Below are positions 17,665 through 24,704 of a stretch of DNA of 64,000 nucleotides, in pieces; position 1 is the stretch's first letter, and the number at the start of each line of letters is the position of its first letter. A program made the translations under genes and the position numbers. The notes under the pieces are model-generated. The model saw only the letters and a list, made by a program, of their open reading frames with translations, ran no database searches and was not told the DNA's origin. Origin of the DNA: JBDRRP01 sp964446485 (lineage in GTDB: Bacteria > Desulfobacterota > Desulfobacteria > Desulfobacterales > JBDRRP01); assembly GCA_964446485.1 (NCBI GenBank), contig CAYUOU010000010.1, positions 8,151 to 72,150 of the forward strand. Reading direction: 5' to 3'.

Positions 17665-17698
17665 GTTTTCGATATGGCTACCGGCGCAGACTGCTGGG

Positions 17699-19777
17699 TT
17701 ACGCCGCTGCCTCCTTGTCGGGATTGTAACAGATGCGGCAGCAGGAAAGGCAACGACCGGCCTCGTAGCGGGCATCGGATTCTTTGATGACCTGGTCCAC
17801 CTCGATCATGCTGTGAATGCGATCGGCGACCTCCAACTCCGGCATGGGGGTGCGCTTTTTCTGAACGACACCGTCCACCGATTCGAAGAGCGATTCGGGG
17901 ATGTGCTTTTTCTGGAGCGAATTGGGCACCGGGATGATGTCCTGCTCCGTGAGATAGCGGTGGATGGAACGGGCGGCGCGGCGCCCTCCGCCGATAGCGG
18001 ACACCACCAGGGAAGGACCGGTGGCGGAATCCCCGGCCGTGAATAAGTACGGCAGGCTGCACTGCAAAGTCTCCTCGTCGTTTTCAAACGTTTGCCACCG
18101 CGTGATGGCGATGTTCTCCTTTTCGCTTTCCTTTTCCAGAAAATCCATGATGGGCTGCTGGCTGATGGCGGAAATGACCATGTCGACATCGAGAACGGTT
18201 TCAGATCCTTTCACCGGCACCGGCCGGCGGCGGCCGCTGGCATCAGGCTCGCCGAGTTCCATTTGCAGGTATTCCAGCCCGCAGACGCGCCCCTGGTCAT
18301 CGCCGATGACCCGTGTCGGTGCCGCCAGAAACTGGAATTTAATCCCTTCGTGCTCCGAGGCCACGATCTCGACTTCATTGGCCGGCATTTCCTTGCGGGT
18401 CCGGCGATAGACGATGTACACTTCTTCGCAGCCCAGCCGGAGCAGGGTGCGCACGCAATCGATGGCCGAGTTCCCACCGCCCACCACCGCGGCGCGTTTA
18501 CCTACAGGGATTTTCTTTTCAGGATGGTCGGCCACCTTAGACAGGAAATTGATCCCCTGCCAGACGCCTTCCAAATCTTCCCCCTGGATGCCGAGTTTGA
18601 AATCCTTCCACGCGCCGATGCCGGCGAATATGGCTTCGTAGCCTTCGTCTCGAAGAGACTGAATCGTGAAGTCCTCCCCCAGGCGGGTGTTGTAGTGGAC
18701 ATCGATGCCGAGTTTCAGAATACCTTCAATTTCCCAGTCGAGCACCGCATCGGGCAGGCGGTATTCAGGGATGCCGTACCGGGTGATGCCGCCCAGTTTT
18801 GACATGCCCTCGTAAATGGTCGGTGAATGGCCCAGACGCCGCAGGAAATAGGCGCAGCTCACGCCCGCGGGACCGCCACCGATAATGGCGACGCGCCTGC
18901 CGGTGTCCGGTGCGCACGGAATGGGCAACCGCGTGCCGGCGTTCATCTCCCAATCAGCCACAAACCGTTTGAGCTGATTGATGCTCACCGCCTCGTCTTC
19001 GATGCCGCGCCGGCAAAATTCTTCACACGGATGTGGACACACGCGGCCGCAGGACAACAGCAATGGATTTCTCTCCCGAATGGTGCTCACGGCGCCGGCA
19101 TAATCCCCCTCGCGAATTTGGGCGATGTAGCGGGGGATGTCGATTTCAGCGGGGCAGGTTTGGGCGCAGGGTGCCAGGGCGTCTTCCTCCTGGTTGAAAT
19201 GCAGCAGACGCTGGCTCATGGTGCGGACCGTCAATATGTGCTTGGGGCAGACCTTTTCGCAGGCGCCGCAGCCCACGCATTTCATCTCATCAACCACCGG
19301 GAAACCGGTAGGGCCCATATGGATGGCGTCGAACTTGCAAGAGCGGATACAGTCTCCCATGCCGAGGCACCCCACGTGGCAAACCCGTTTACCGCCGTAG
19401 AATGCGGCCAAGGCGCTACAGGAGTTAACCCCCATGTATTCGAAACGATTTTCCGCGCGATTGCCGCCGTCGCAGAAATTCTTGGACTTCAGCGGTTCGG
19501 CGGTGCCCGGGTCCATGCCCATGACTTCGGCGACGGCAATGGCTGTTTCCGGTCCAGCCACGACGCACACGCTCGGCGCGGCCTTGCCGTTAACGACGGC
19601 CACCGCAGCGGCCGAACACCCGGCAAACCCGCAGCCACCGCAGTTGGCGGCGGCGAGATACCCCTCGACTTCAGCGATGCGGGGGTCCTCCCACACGTAG
19701 AAAACCTTGGATGCCACGCTCAAGACGATGCCACAGGTAGCGCCGATGCTTAGGAGGACGATGACGGCTGATATCAC
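17699..19777 (-). CDS. rnfB: RnfB fused to a GltD/NfnB-like FAD/NAD(P)H oxidoreductase
   Basis: About 692 residues; typical RnfB is 200-330. The first ~210 residues are RnfB: an N-terminal membrane helix, the NCGGCGFAGC 4Fe-4S motif and a two-cluster ferredoxin module (CLGMGDCIRSC; CVGCGACEKVC). The remaining ~480 match the small subunit of glutamate synthase and its relatives: a Cys-rich helical entry (CAQTCPAEIDIPRY; CGRVCPHPCEEFC), an FAD loop (IIGGGPAGVSCAYFLRRLG), an NAD(P)H loop (VVGGGNSAIDCVRTLLRLG) followed by IVYRRTRKEMPA, and a terminal CLSCCRIC. The Arg pair favours NADPH, as in GltD, but this is inference. The start is GTG 19777, with GGAGG 7 bases upstream. Last gene of the rnf operon; the ferredoxin-accepting subunit is physically joined to a pyridine-nucleotide module. 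Confidence 0.93.
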   Translation of the reverse strand: MISAVIVLLSIGATCGIVLSVASKVFYVWEDPRIAEVEGYLAAANCGGCGFAGCSAAAVAVVNGKAAPSVCVVAGPETAIAVAEVMGMDPGTAEPLKSKNFCDGGNRAENRFEYMGVNSCSALAAFYGGKRVCHVGCLGMGDCIRSCKFDAIHMGPTGFPVVDEMKCVGCGACEKVCPKHILTVRTMSQRLLHFNQEEDALAPCAQTCPAEIDIPRYIAQIREGDYAGAVSTIRERNPLLLSCGRVCPHPCEEFCRRGIEDEAVSINQLKRFVADWEMNAGTRLPIPCAPDTGRRVAIIGGGPAGVSCAYFLRRLGHSPTIYEGMSKLGGITRYGIPEYRLPDAVLDWEIEGILKLGIDVHYNTRLGEDFTIQSLRDEGYEAIFAGIGAWKDFKLGIQGEDLEGVWQGINFLSKVADHPEKKIPVGKRAAVVGGGNSAIDCVRTLLRLGCEEVYIVYRRTRKEMPANEVEIVASEHEGIKFQFLAAPTRVIGDDQGRVCGLEYLQMELGEPDASGRRRPVPVKGSETVLDVDMVISAISQQPIMDFLEKESEKENIAITRWQTFENDEETLQCSLPYLFTAGDSATGPSLVVSAIGGGRRAARSIHRYLTEQDIIPVPNSLQKKHIPESLFESVDGVVQKKRTPMPELEVADRIHSMIEVDQVIKESDARYEAGRCLSCCRICYNPDKEAAA

Positions 19778-19823
19778 GGTGCAACCTCCATTGGTGAAGA
19801 CACACAACAAAACAGGTTCAGGG

Positions 19824-19854
19824 GGCCGTGGGCGGTAAAAACGCCCCGACGGCC
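19824..19854 (-). other. Intercistronic stem-loop between rnfA and rnfB
   Basis: GGCCGT-GGGCG and CGCCC-ACGGCC arms (19824-19834 and 19841-19854, one or two unpaired bases) enclose an A/T-rich loop. No T-run follows on the transcribed strand, so mRNA processing or stability is more likely than termination. Confidence 0.45.
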
Positions 19855-19876
19855 GCAGTACGGATTCACCGGCCGA

Positions 19877-20452
19877 TCAGACCATGCCGCGGAAGGCGAA
19901 AAAGGTCAGAGACAGAATACCGGCGGTGACCAGCGCGATGGATGTGTCCTGAAGGGGTCTGGGCACACGCGCCAGCAGGATCCGTTCACGAACCCCGGCG
20001 AACAGGATCAGGGCCAGCCCGAAACCCGCAGCGTAGGTAAACGAGGTCACCAGGGTTTCGATAAAGGTGTACTCCTTGTCGATGTTGATCACACACGCCC
20101 CCATGACCGCGCAGTTGGTTGTGATCAGCGGAAGAAAAATGCCCAGCCCAGCGTAGAGGGCGGGGATGCTTTTTTTCAGAAACATCTCCACGAACTGCAC
20201 CAGCGAAGCGATGACCAGAATAAACGCGATGGTCCGCAGATAGACCAGGTCGAAGGGAAGCAGCAGGAAGTAATAGATGATCCAGGTGATGACACCGGCC
20301 ATGACCAGCACGAACACGACGGCCATGGCCATTCCCATGGCGGTCTCCATTTTCTTGGAGGTGCCCAGAAACGGGCAGTTCCCCAGAAACTGCGCCAGGA
20401 GAATGTTGTTGACGAAAATGCAGCTGATGGCAAGAACGATCAGGTCACCCAT
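19877..20452 (-). CDS. rnfA: Electron transport complex subunit RnfA
   Basis: 191-residue integral membrane protein with six predicted helices, homologous to RnfE and NqrE. Conserved half-helix segments are visible: NNILLAQFLGNCPFLG and TTNCAVMGACV, each with the paired Cys that in the Rnf/Nqr families hold a membrane-embedded iron centre with the matching Cys of RnfE. Normal length. It sits between rnfE and rnfB with 10 bases to rnfE. Confidence 0.95.
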   Translation of the reverse strand: MGDLIVLAISCIFVNNILLAQFLGNCPFLGTSKKMETAMGMAMAVVFVLVMAGVITWIIYYFLLLPFDLVYLRTIAFILVIASLVQFVEMFLKKSIPALYAGLGIFLPLITTNCAVMGACVINIDKEYTFIETLVTSFTYAAGFGLALILFAGVRERILLARVPRPLQDTSIALVTAGILSLTFFAFRGMV

Positions 20453-20462
20453 CGGTTATCTC

Positions 20463-21077
20463 CTATTTGCTGCTAACAAGGTTCATGCCGCAGAGCATCA
20501 GGCCAAGAAAAATGAACGCGCCGGGGGCCTGCACCGCGAATTGAAACGGTTGGAATCCGGGGAAAGCACTCGCGATGTTGAAAAGCGGATCGCCCCACAG
20601 CGTCAGCGTGCCCTTGCCGACAATTTCGCGCAGACCGCCGAGGGTGCCGAGCGCCAGAGTAAAACCGATACCAATGCCCAAACCGTCCGCCGCCGAGAAG
20701 ATGATGTTGTTCTTGAATGCAAATGCTTCCGCACGACCCAGAACGATACAGTTGACGACGATCAACGGAATGAACACGCCAAGGGCCTGAAACAGGCCGT
20801 AGGCAAACGCCTGCATGAGCAACTCCACCACGATGACGAAGGTGGCGATGATGATGATGAAGCAGGCGATGCGCACCTTTTGGGGGATGATTTTACGCAG
20901 CAGTGATATCAGTACGTTGGAGCAGAGCAGAACGAATGTCGTGGCGAGCCCCATGCCGAGGCCGTTTTTCATGCTGGTGGTGACGCCCAGTGCGGGGCAG
21001 AGTCCCAGTACCAGTCGAAACGGCGGGATTTCCTGCCACAGGCCTTTAACGAATTCTTGGGTCAGCGATTTGGCCAT
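20463..21077 (-). CDS. rnfE: Electron transport complex subunit RnfE
   Basis: 204-residue membrane subunit paired with RnfA. FRLVLGLCPALGVTTS near the N-terminus and IVVNCIVLGRAEAF in the middle contain the two half-helix Cys motifs that ligate the intramembrane iron centre. Six hydrophobic helices. GGGAGT precedes the ATG. It lies 16 bases after rnfG and 10 before rnfA in the C-D-G-E-A-B order. Confidence 0.95.
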   Translation of the reverse strand: MAKSLTQEFVKGLWQEIPPFRLVLGLCPALGVTTSMKNGLGMGLATTFVLLCSNVLISLLRKIIPQKVRIACFIIIIATFVIVVELLMQAFAYGLFQALGVFIPLIVVNCIVLGRAEAFAFKNNIIFSAADGLGIGIGFTLALGTLGGLREIVGKGTLTLWGDPLFNIASAFPGFQPFQFAVQAPGAFIFLGLMLCGMNLVSSK

Positions 21078-21093
21078 CGGTAAAAACTCCCTA

Positions 21094-21684
21094 TTATTTG
21101 ACTTGCTTGAGTTTAGCGATCAAATCCGGCTTGATGTTCTCGTACAGCTTGACGGCATCGTTGGCAGCATTGCAGACCGCTCGCGAAGTGATGGTGGCAC
21201 CGCTGAGCGCGTTGATGTCGCCTCCGTCACTCGTCACGGCGAAGGATTTGTCCAGCGCCTTGCCGCGGAATTGCTTAGCCCATTTGGGGTCATCCTTGGC
21301 ATTGGCGCCCAGACCCGGGGTCTCCTTGTGGGTGGTGACCCCGAGGCCGACCATTTTATCTGTCTCCACATCGATGCCGATCATCACGCCGATCTTGTCA
21401 CCGTAACCGCTGCCGCTGACTTCGAACGCAACCGCTTTCGGCTTGCCGTCGAAGACGCCCGCAAAGAACGTCTCCTCTTTGTCCCCGACCGACATTTTGA
21501 AGCGGTCGGCGACCGGATCATTGCTAGCGCCATCGAGGATTTCCAACACCGCAGGCCCTTTGACGAGACTCAGTTCCTGATTCTCGATCCGCTCCTTGGT
21601 GCCGTCCTTCAAGGCAGCCAGGACCCCGCCGGAAAACGCACTCAACAGGGTCAACACCATTACCATTTTGATCATTTCACCCAT
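21094..21684 (-). CDS. rnfG: Electron transport complex subunit RnfG (covalent flavoprotein)
   Basis: 196 residues: an N-terminal membrane anchor (IKMVMVLTLLSAFSGGVLA) and a periplasm-facing FMN-binding domain. The flavinylation motif SGATIT (residues 161-166) is intact, with Thr166 the expected phosphodiester-FMN site. GLGANAKDDPKW is a further family segment. In Rnf it relays electrons between the intramembrane iron centre and RnfD. It is separated from rnfD by one base. Confidence 0.94.
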   Translation of the reverse strand: MGEMIKMVMVLTLLSAFSGGVLAALKDGTKERIENQELSLVKGPAVLEILDGASNDPVADRFKMSVGDKEETFFAGVFDGKPKAVAFEVSGSGYGDKIGVMIGIDVETDKMVGLGVTTHKETPGLGANAKDDPKWAKQFRGKALDKSFAVTSDGGDINALSGATITSRAVCNAANDAVKLYENIKPDLIAKLKQVK

Positions 21685-21685
21685 G

Positions 21686-22648
21686 TCACATCACCTTTCC
21701 CAGCGCTTTGGGGCGAATCTTGTCAAAAAGTGGATTCACCAGATTGGCGAGCAGTACGGAAAAGATGGCGCCGTCGATGAAAGCGCCGATGTTGCGAATC
21801 AGAATCGTCATGACGCCGCCGAGCAATCCGTAGAGGATCATGGGCAGGGGGTTCACCGGCGAGGAAGAATCTTCCGTCATGAGAAAAAAGGCGGCGACCA
21901 GGGTGTAGCCGGTAAAGATGTGAAACATCGGTCCGGCGTAGGCGGCGGGATTGACGATGTTAAACAGCAGGGCGGTGATAAAAACGCCGGCCAGGTAGGC
22001 GGCGGCGATTTCCACCCGGATGAACCCCCGGGCGATGAGGTAGAGGCCGCCGATGATGAGGCCGATGCCGAAGGTGGCGCCGATGCCCCCGGCTTGCTGA
22101 CCGAATATAAGCCCGCGGATGCTATACTGGTCGATGGCTTCAACACCGAAATATTTCAATGTCGCCAGGGGGTAGGCCGCGGCGAAGCTGAAATCGTAAT
22201 GGCGCAAGGCCGTGTCAAAGTCGAAGAAGTTCGGCCAGCTGACTATCATGATGGCCAAGGACAATGCCACCGGGTTGAATGGGTTGCTGCCGATGCCGCC
22301 GAAAATCTGTTTGGCGATGACGATGGCGATGAACGTACCGGTGACTACCACCCACCAGGGAAGGGTTGCCGGCATGACCATGGCCAGTACAAGACCGACC
22401 AGCGCCGCACTGCCGTCACCGGCGGTATCCGGGCGTTTCATGGCGCGGTTCATCAGCGCTTCCCACCCGATGGCAGTAGAAACGCTCAGACAGACCACGG
22501 CGATGGCCGGGATGCCATACTGCAGAATGCCGAAGACCACCGCCGGCAGCGCTGCCAGCATGATCGTATAGCTTCGCTCCCTGACATTGCTGCCGCAATG
22601 CCAAAACGGGGCGTGCGAGACAACGAACTTCTTCTGCGGGCTAAACAT
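21686..22648 (-). CDS. rnfD: Electron transport complex subunit RnfD
   Basis: 320 residues from ATG 22648, which overlaps the rnfC stop and has GGAGG upstream. The open frame to 22774 is inside rnfC. The ten-helix NqrB/RnfD membrane fold is evident (GDGSAALVGLVLAMVMP; GGIGSNPFNPVALSLA). In the family, a Thr in (S/T)GAT-PL carries a covalent FMN. The aligned stretch here reads FAAAYPLATLK, with Tyr159 in place of that Thr, so covalent flavin by the known chemistry is not expected. Otherwise full length. Confidence 0.93.
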   Translation of the reverse strand: MFSPQKKFVVSHAPFWHCGSNVRERSYTIMLAALPAVVFGILQYGIPAIAVVCLSVSTAIGWEALMNRAMKRPDTAGDGSAALVGLVLAMVMPATLPWWVVVTGTFIAIVIAKQIFGGIGSNPFNPVALSLAIMIVSWPNFFDFDTALRHYDFSFAAAYPLATLKYFGVEAIDQYSIRGLIFGQQAGGIGATFGIGLIIGGLYLIARGFIRVEIAAAYLAGVFITALLFNIVNPAAYAGPMFHIFTGYTLVAAFFLMTEDSSSPVNPLPMILYGLLGGVMTILIRNIGAFIDGAIFSVLLANLVNPLFDKIRPKALGKVM

Positions 22649-23921
22649 TGGCTTCCTCCATCTGCTGGATGCGTGCAATTTCGTGTTTCGCCAGACGGAT
22701 GTATTGAAAGATGGGAATCTGGGCGACGCAATGATAGCTGCACAGCCCACACTCCACACAGGACAGCAGGTCATATTCGTCCACGGCTTCCTGATACTGA
22801 CCGGCCTCCAGGAAGCGCACCAGCATGGGGACTTGAATGCGCGCCGGGCAAGGGCCGATGCAGTCGCCGCAGTTGATGCAGGGGTAGTTTGAAATGAGCG
22901 GCAAATTCGCCCGGTCCTGCACCATCAGTGCATCGGTGTCCGCCATCACAGGCGCGGCCAGGGACCAGGCCGCGCTGCCGCGCATGGGGCCGCCGACAAC
23001 GATACGGTCGCGGTCGCCGACCTCGATGCCGGCGGCGGCCAGCACATCGCCGATGGGCGTGCCGATGACGGCCTCTACCAGGCGGACATCTCCGGACTTG
23101 TCGATGAGGGAGAAGGTCTTTCGGGTCGGGATCCGTTTCTCCAGGAAAGCCTGCCCGATGGCGGCAACCGCTTCGATGCTGACGATGCAGATGCCCATTG
23201 CTTCGCAGGAGGTGCCGGCGGGGATTTCGACGCCCAGCGCGGCAGGGACCATTAACTCCGGCAACCCGGCCGGATAGACATTATCGACGGATACCCCTCG
23301 GACGCCCATACCGGCCATGGACTGCAGGGTGTCGCGTGCCACCACCAGCACGATGTCTTCAATGCCGGTGGCGGTTCTGAGAACACCCACGCCCTTTTCA
23401 ATGGCTTCAGCCCTCTCCTGGACGATGTATTGCCGGGTAGCGGTCATAACGTCCTGGTCCACCCCGGATATGACAATGGTGGTGATGGGGTGCTCTGCGC
23501 CGGCGAACAGCGACAGCGGCAGTTTGCCGGGAATGTTCTGGAGAAATTCGGTCACGGTGTCTGTGGTCGCCGCTTCGGCGGCCTCGGCAAATTGACCATC
23601 CAAATCGGCGACCGTATCCGTCTCGATGTCGACCTGCAGGTACCGACGTCCGAAATCCCCGGAAACGGTCGTCACGGCGTTGATGGTGCCGCCGGCTGGG
23701 GCAATGGCATACGCCGAGGGCGCTTCGGCAAGCTGCAGACGCTGCCCAGACGCCACGACATCGCCTTTTTGCGGAAGGGGTGTGGCGTCCTCGCCGGACA
23801 CTTCGCAATACAGGGAAAGGTGTCGCGGCATGTCGATGGTGAGCAGTGGTCCGGTGGTTTGGGTCGGGCGCAGCAGGGGAAATTGTGATTTAGTGAATCC
23901 AAAAAAGGCTTTCTTCGTCAT
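22641..23921 (-). CDS. rnfC: RnfC-like subunit lacking the NADH/FMN-binding motifs
   Basis: 426 residues. The N-terminal barrel-sandwich part, the SLBB-like part (VGGPMRGSAAWSLAAPV) and two C-terminal [4Fe-4S] clusters (C348-x2-C-x2-C-x3-C and C388-x2-C-x2-C-x3-C) are those of RnfC. The Nqo1-like region is degenerate: where canonical RnfC has G-x-GGAGFPT and later NAAE-CEPY, this protein has PGKLPLSLFAGAEHPI and SGVDQDVM (residues ~131-158). FMN and NADH binding therefore looks lost. It starts at ATG 23921 and is first of the rnf genes, after the cytochrome gene. It could act as a cluster relay to a cytochrome or to RnfB. Confidence 0.9.
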   Translation of the reverse strand: MTKKAFFGFTKSQFPLLRPTQTTGPLLTIDMPRHLSLYCEVSGEDATPLPQKGDVVASGQRLQLAEAPSAYAIAPAGGTINAVTTVSGDFGRRYLQVDIETDTVADLDGQFAEAAEAATTDTVTEFLQNIPGKLPLSLFAGAEHPITTIVISGVDQDVMTATRQYIVQERAEAIEKGVGVLRTATGIEDIVLVVARDTLQSMAGMGVRGVSVDNVYPAGLPELMVPAALGVEIPAGTSCEAMGICIVSIEAVAAIGQAFLEKRIPTRKTFSLIDKSGDVRLVEAVIGTPIGDVLAAAGIEVGDRDRIVVGGPMRGSAAWSLAAPVMADTDALMVQDRANLPLISNYPCINCGDCIGPCPARIQVPMLVRFLEAGQYQEAVDEYDLLSCVECGLCSYHCVAQIPIFQYIRLAKHEIARIQQMEEANV

Positions 23922-23987
23922 GGCATGACCTTTACGGAGTTGCGGCGTTTCACCGGTTCGGTGTTGTCTCAGACAGTGTCGTTCAGG

Positions 23988-24431
23988 CTAGAGAACATGG
24001 CATTCGGAACACGCTTCCGGGCCGGCGCCGAACTCCTTGTGGCAATTGATGCACTGGTTGTGAAGCGCGTCGGCCCTGACCAACATATCCTCAAGATCGT
24101 AGTCGCTACTGTCGTGGCACTCGTTACAGGTCTCGGCAACCGACTGCATGTTATCCGGTTTGGCGTGGCATGAGCCGCAATTGGTAAACTGAAGGGCCGA
24201 CGCTTCATCATCCATCGGGTGATGATGACAGTCGACGCAGGCGAGGCCGTACCCTTTGTCGGCCAGGTGGGTTTTGTGGGTGAAATGAACCTTTCCGGCG
24301 TTGGTGCTGTAGGCGATTCGCACCGGTGGATCGGGCTGTGTGACCGGAAAGGCGGCATAACTCAAGACTCCGATGACAAATAGCACGATGGCCAGCCGGT
24401 AAGCGATCTGGAGATGCGCGTTCGACGTCAT
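23988..24431 (-). CDS. Membrane-anchored multiheme c-type cytochrome (five CxxCH), class III-like
   Basis: About 147 residues from ATG 24431: an N-terminal hydrophobic anchor (LAIVLFVIGVLSYAAF), then a His-rich domain with five haem motifs, CVDCH, CGSCH, CNECH, CINCH and CSECH, and the FTHKTHLAD histidines typical of cytochrome c3/c7 axial ligands. It lies 66 bases upstream of rnfC, the position where Desulfovibrio and Methanosarcina rnf operons carry a multiheme cytochrome. Periplasmic side expected. It probably exchanges electrons between Rnf and the periplasmic c3 pool. TTG 24458 is an alternative start. Confidence 0.92.
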   Translation of the reverse strand: MTSNAHLQIAYRLAIVLFVIGVLSYAAFPVTQPDPPVRIAYSTNAGKVHFTHKTHLADKGYGLACVDCHHHPMDDEASALQFTNCGSCHAKPDNMQSVAETCNECHDSSDYDLEDMLVRADALHNQCINCHKEFGAGPEACSECHVL

Positions 24432-24555
24432 GGGTACGGCGATCCTTTCAATGTTCAACGGGTGTGGGGGGAGAGTGAAAACATGGCACGCCTATCATAT
24501 CAGGCTGGACCTTGCAAGTCGTTTTTTCCTGGAAGAAATCGTCTATATTATTAAA

Positions 24556-24569
24556 ATAATAGCTATTAT
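24556..24569. promoter_or_regulatory. Perfect 14-base palindrome upstream of the cytochrome-rnf operon
   Basis: ATAATAGCTATTAT lies in the AT-rich 273-base gap (24432-24704), about 125 bases upstream of the cytochrome start. It is a candidate operator. No clear -35/-10 pair was found around it. Confidence 0.35.
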
Positions 24570-24704
24570 CGAGAATCTCCGGAAGTCGTGTGACCGTTGC
24601 ACCATCCCAGTGTGACCGGTGTTCAGGATGATCCGACGTGTCGATGGCCAGGGGGTGCGCCGGCGGCAGCGGCGCCATCGTGACGCGGGGGCGAGGGCGC
24701 CATA

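Noticed and set aside
18827..19753. Long rightward open frame across rnfB
   Set aside because: Antisense to the well-supported RnfB fusion; no start signal and low-complexity His/Ala/Gly composition typical of shadow frames.
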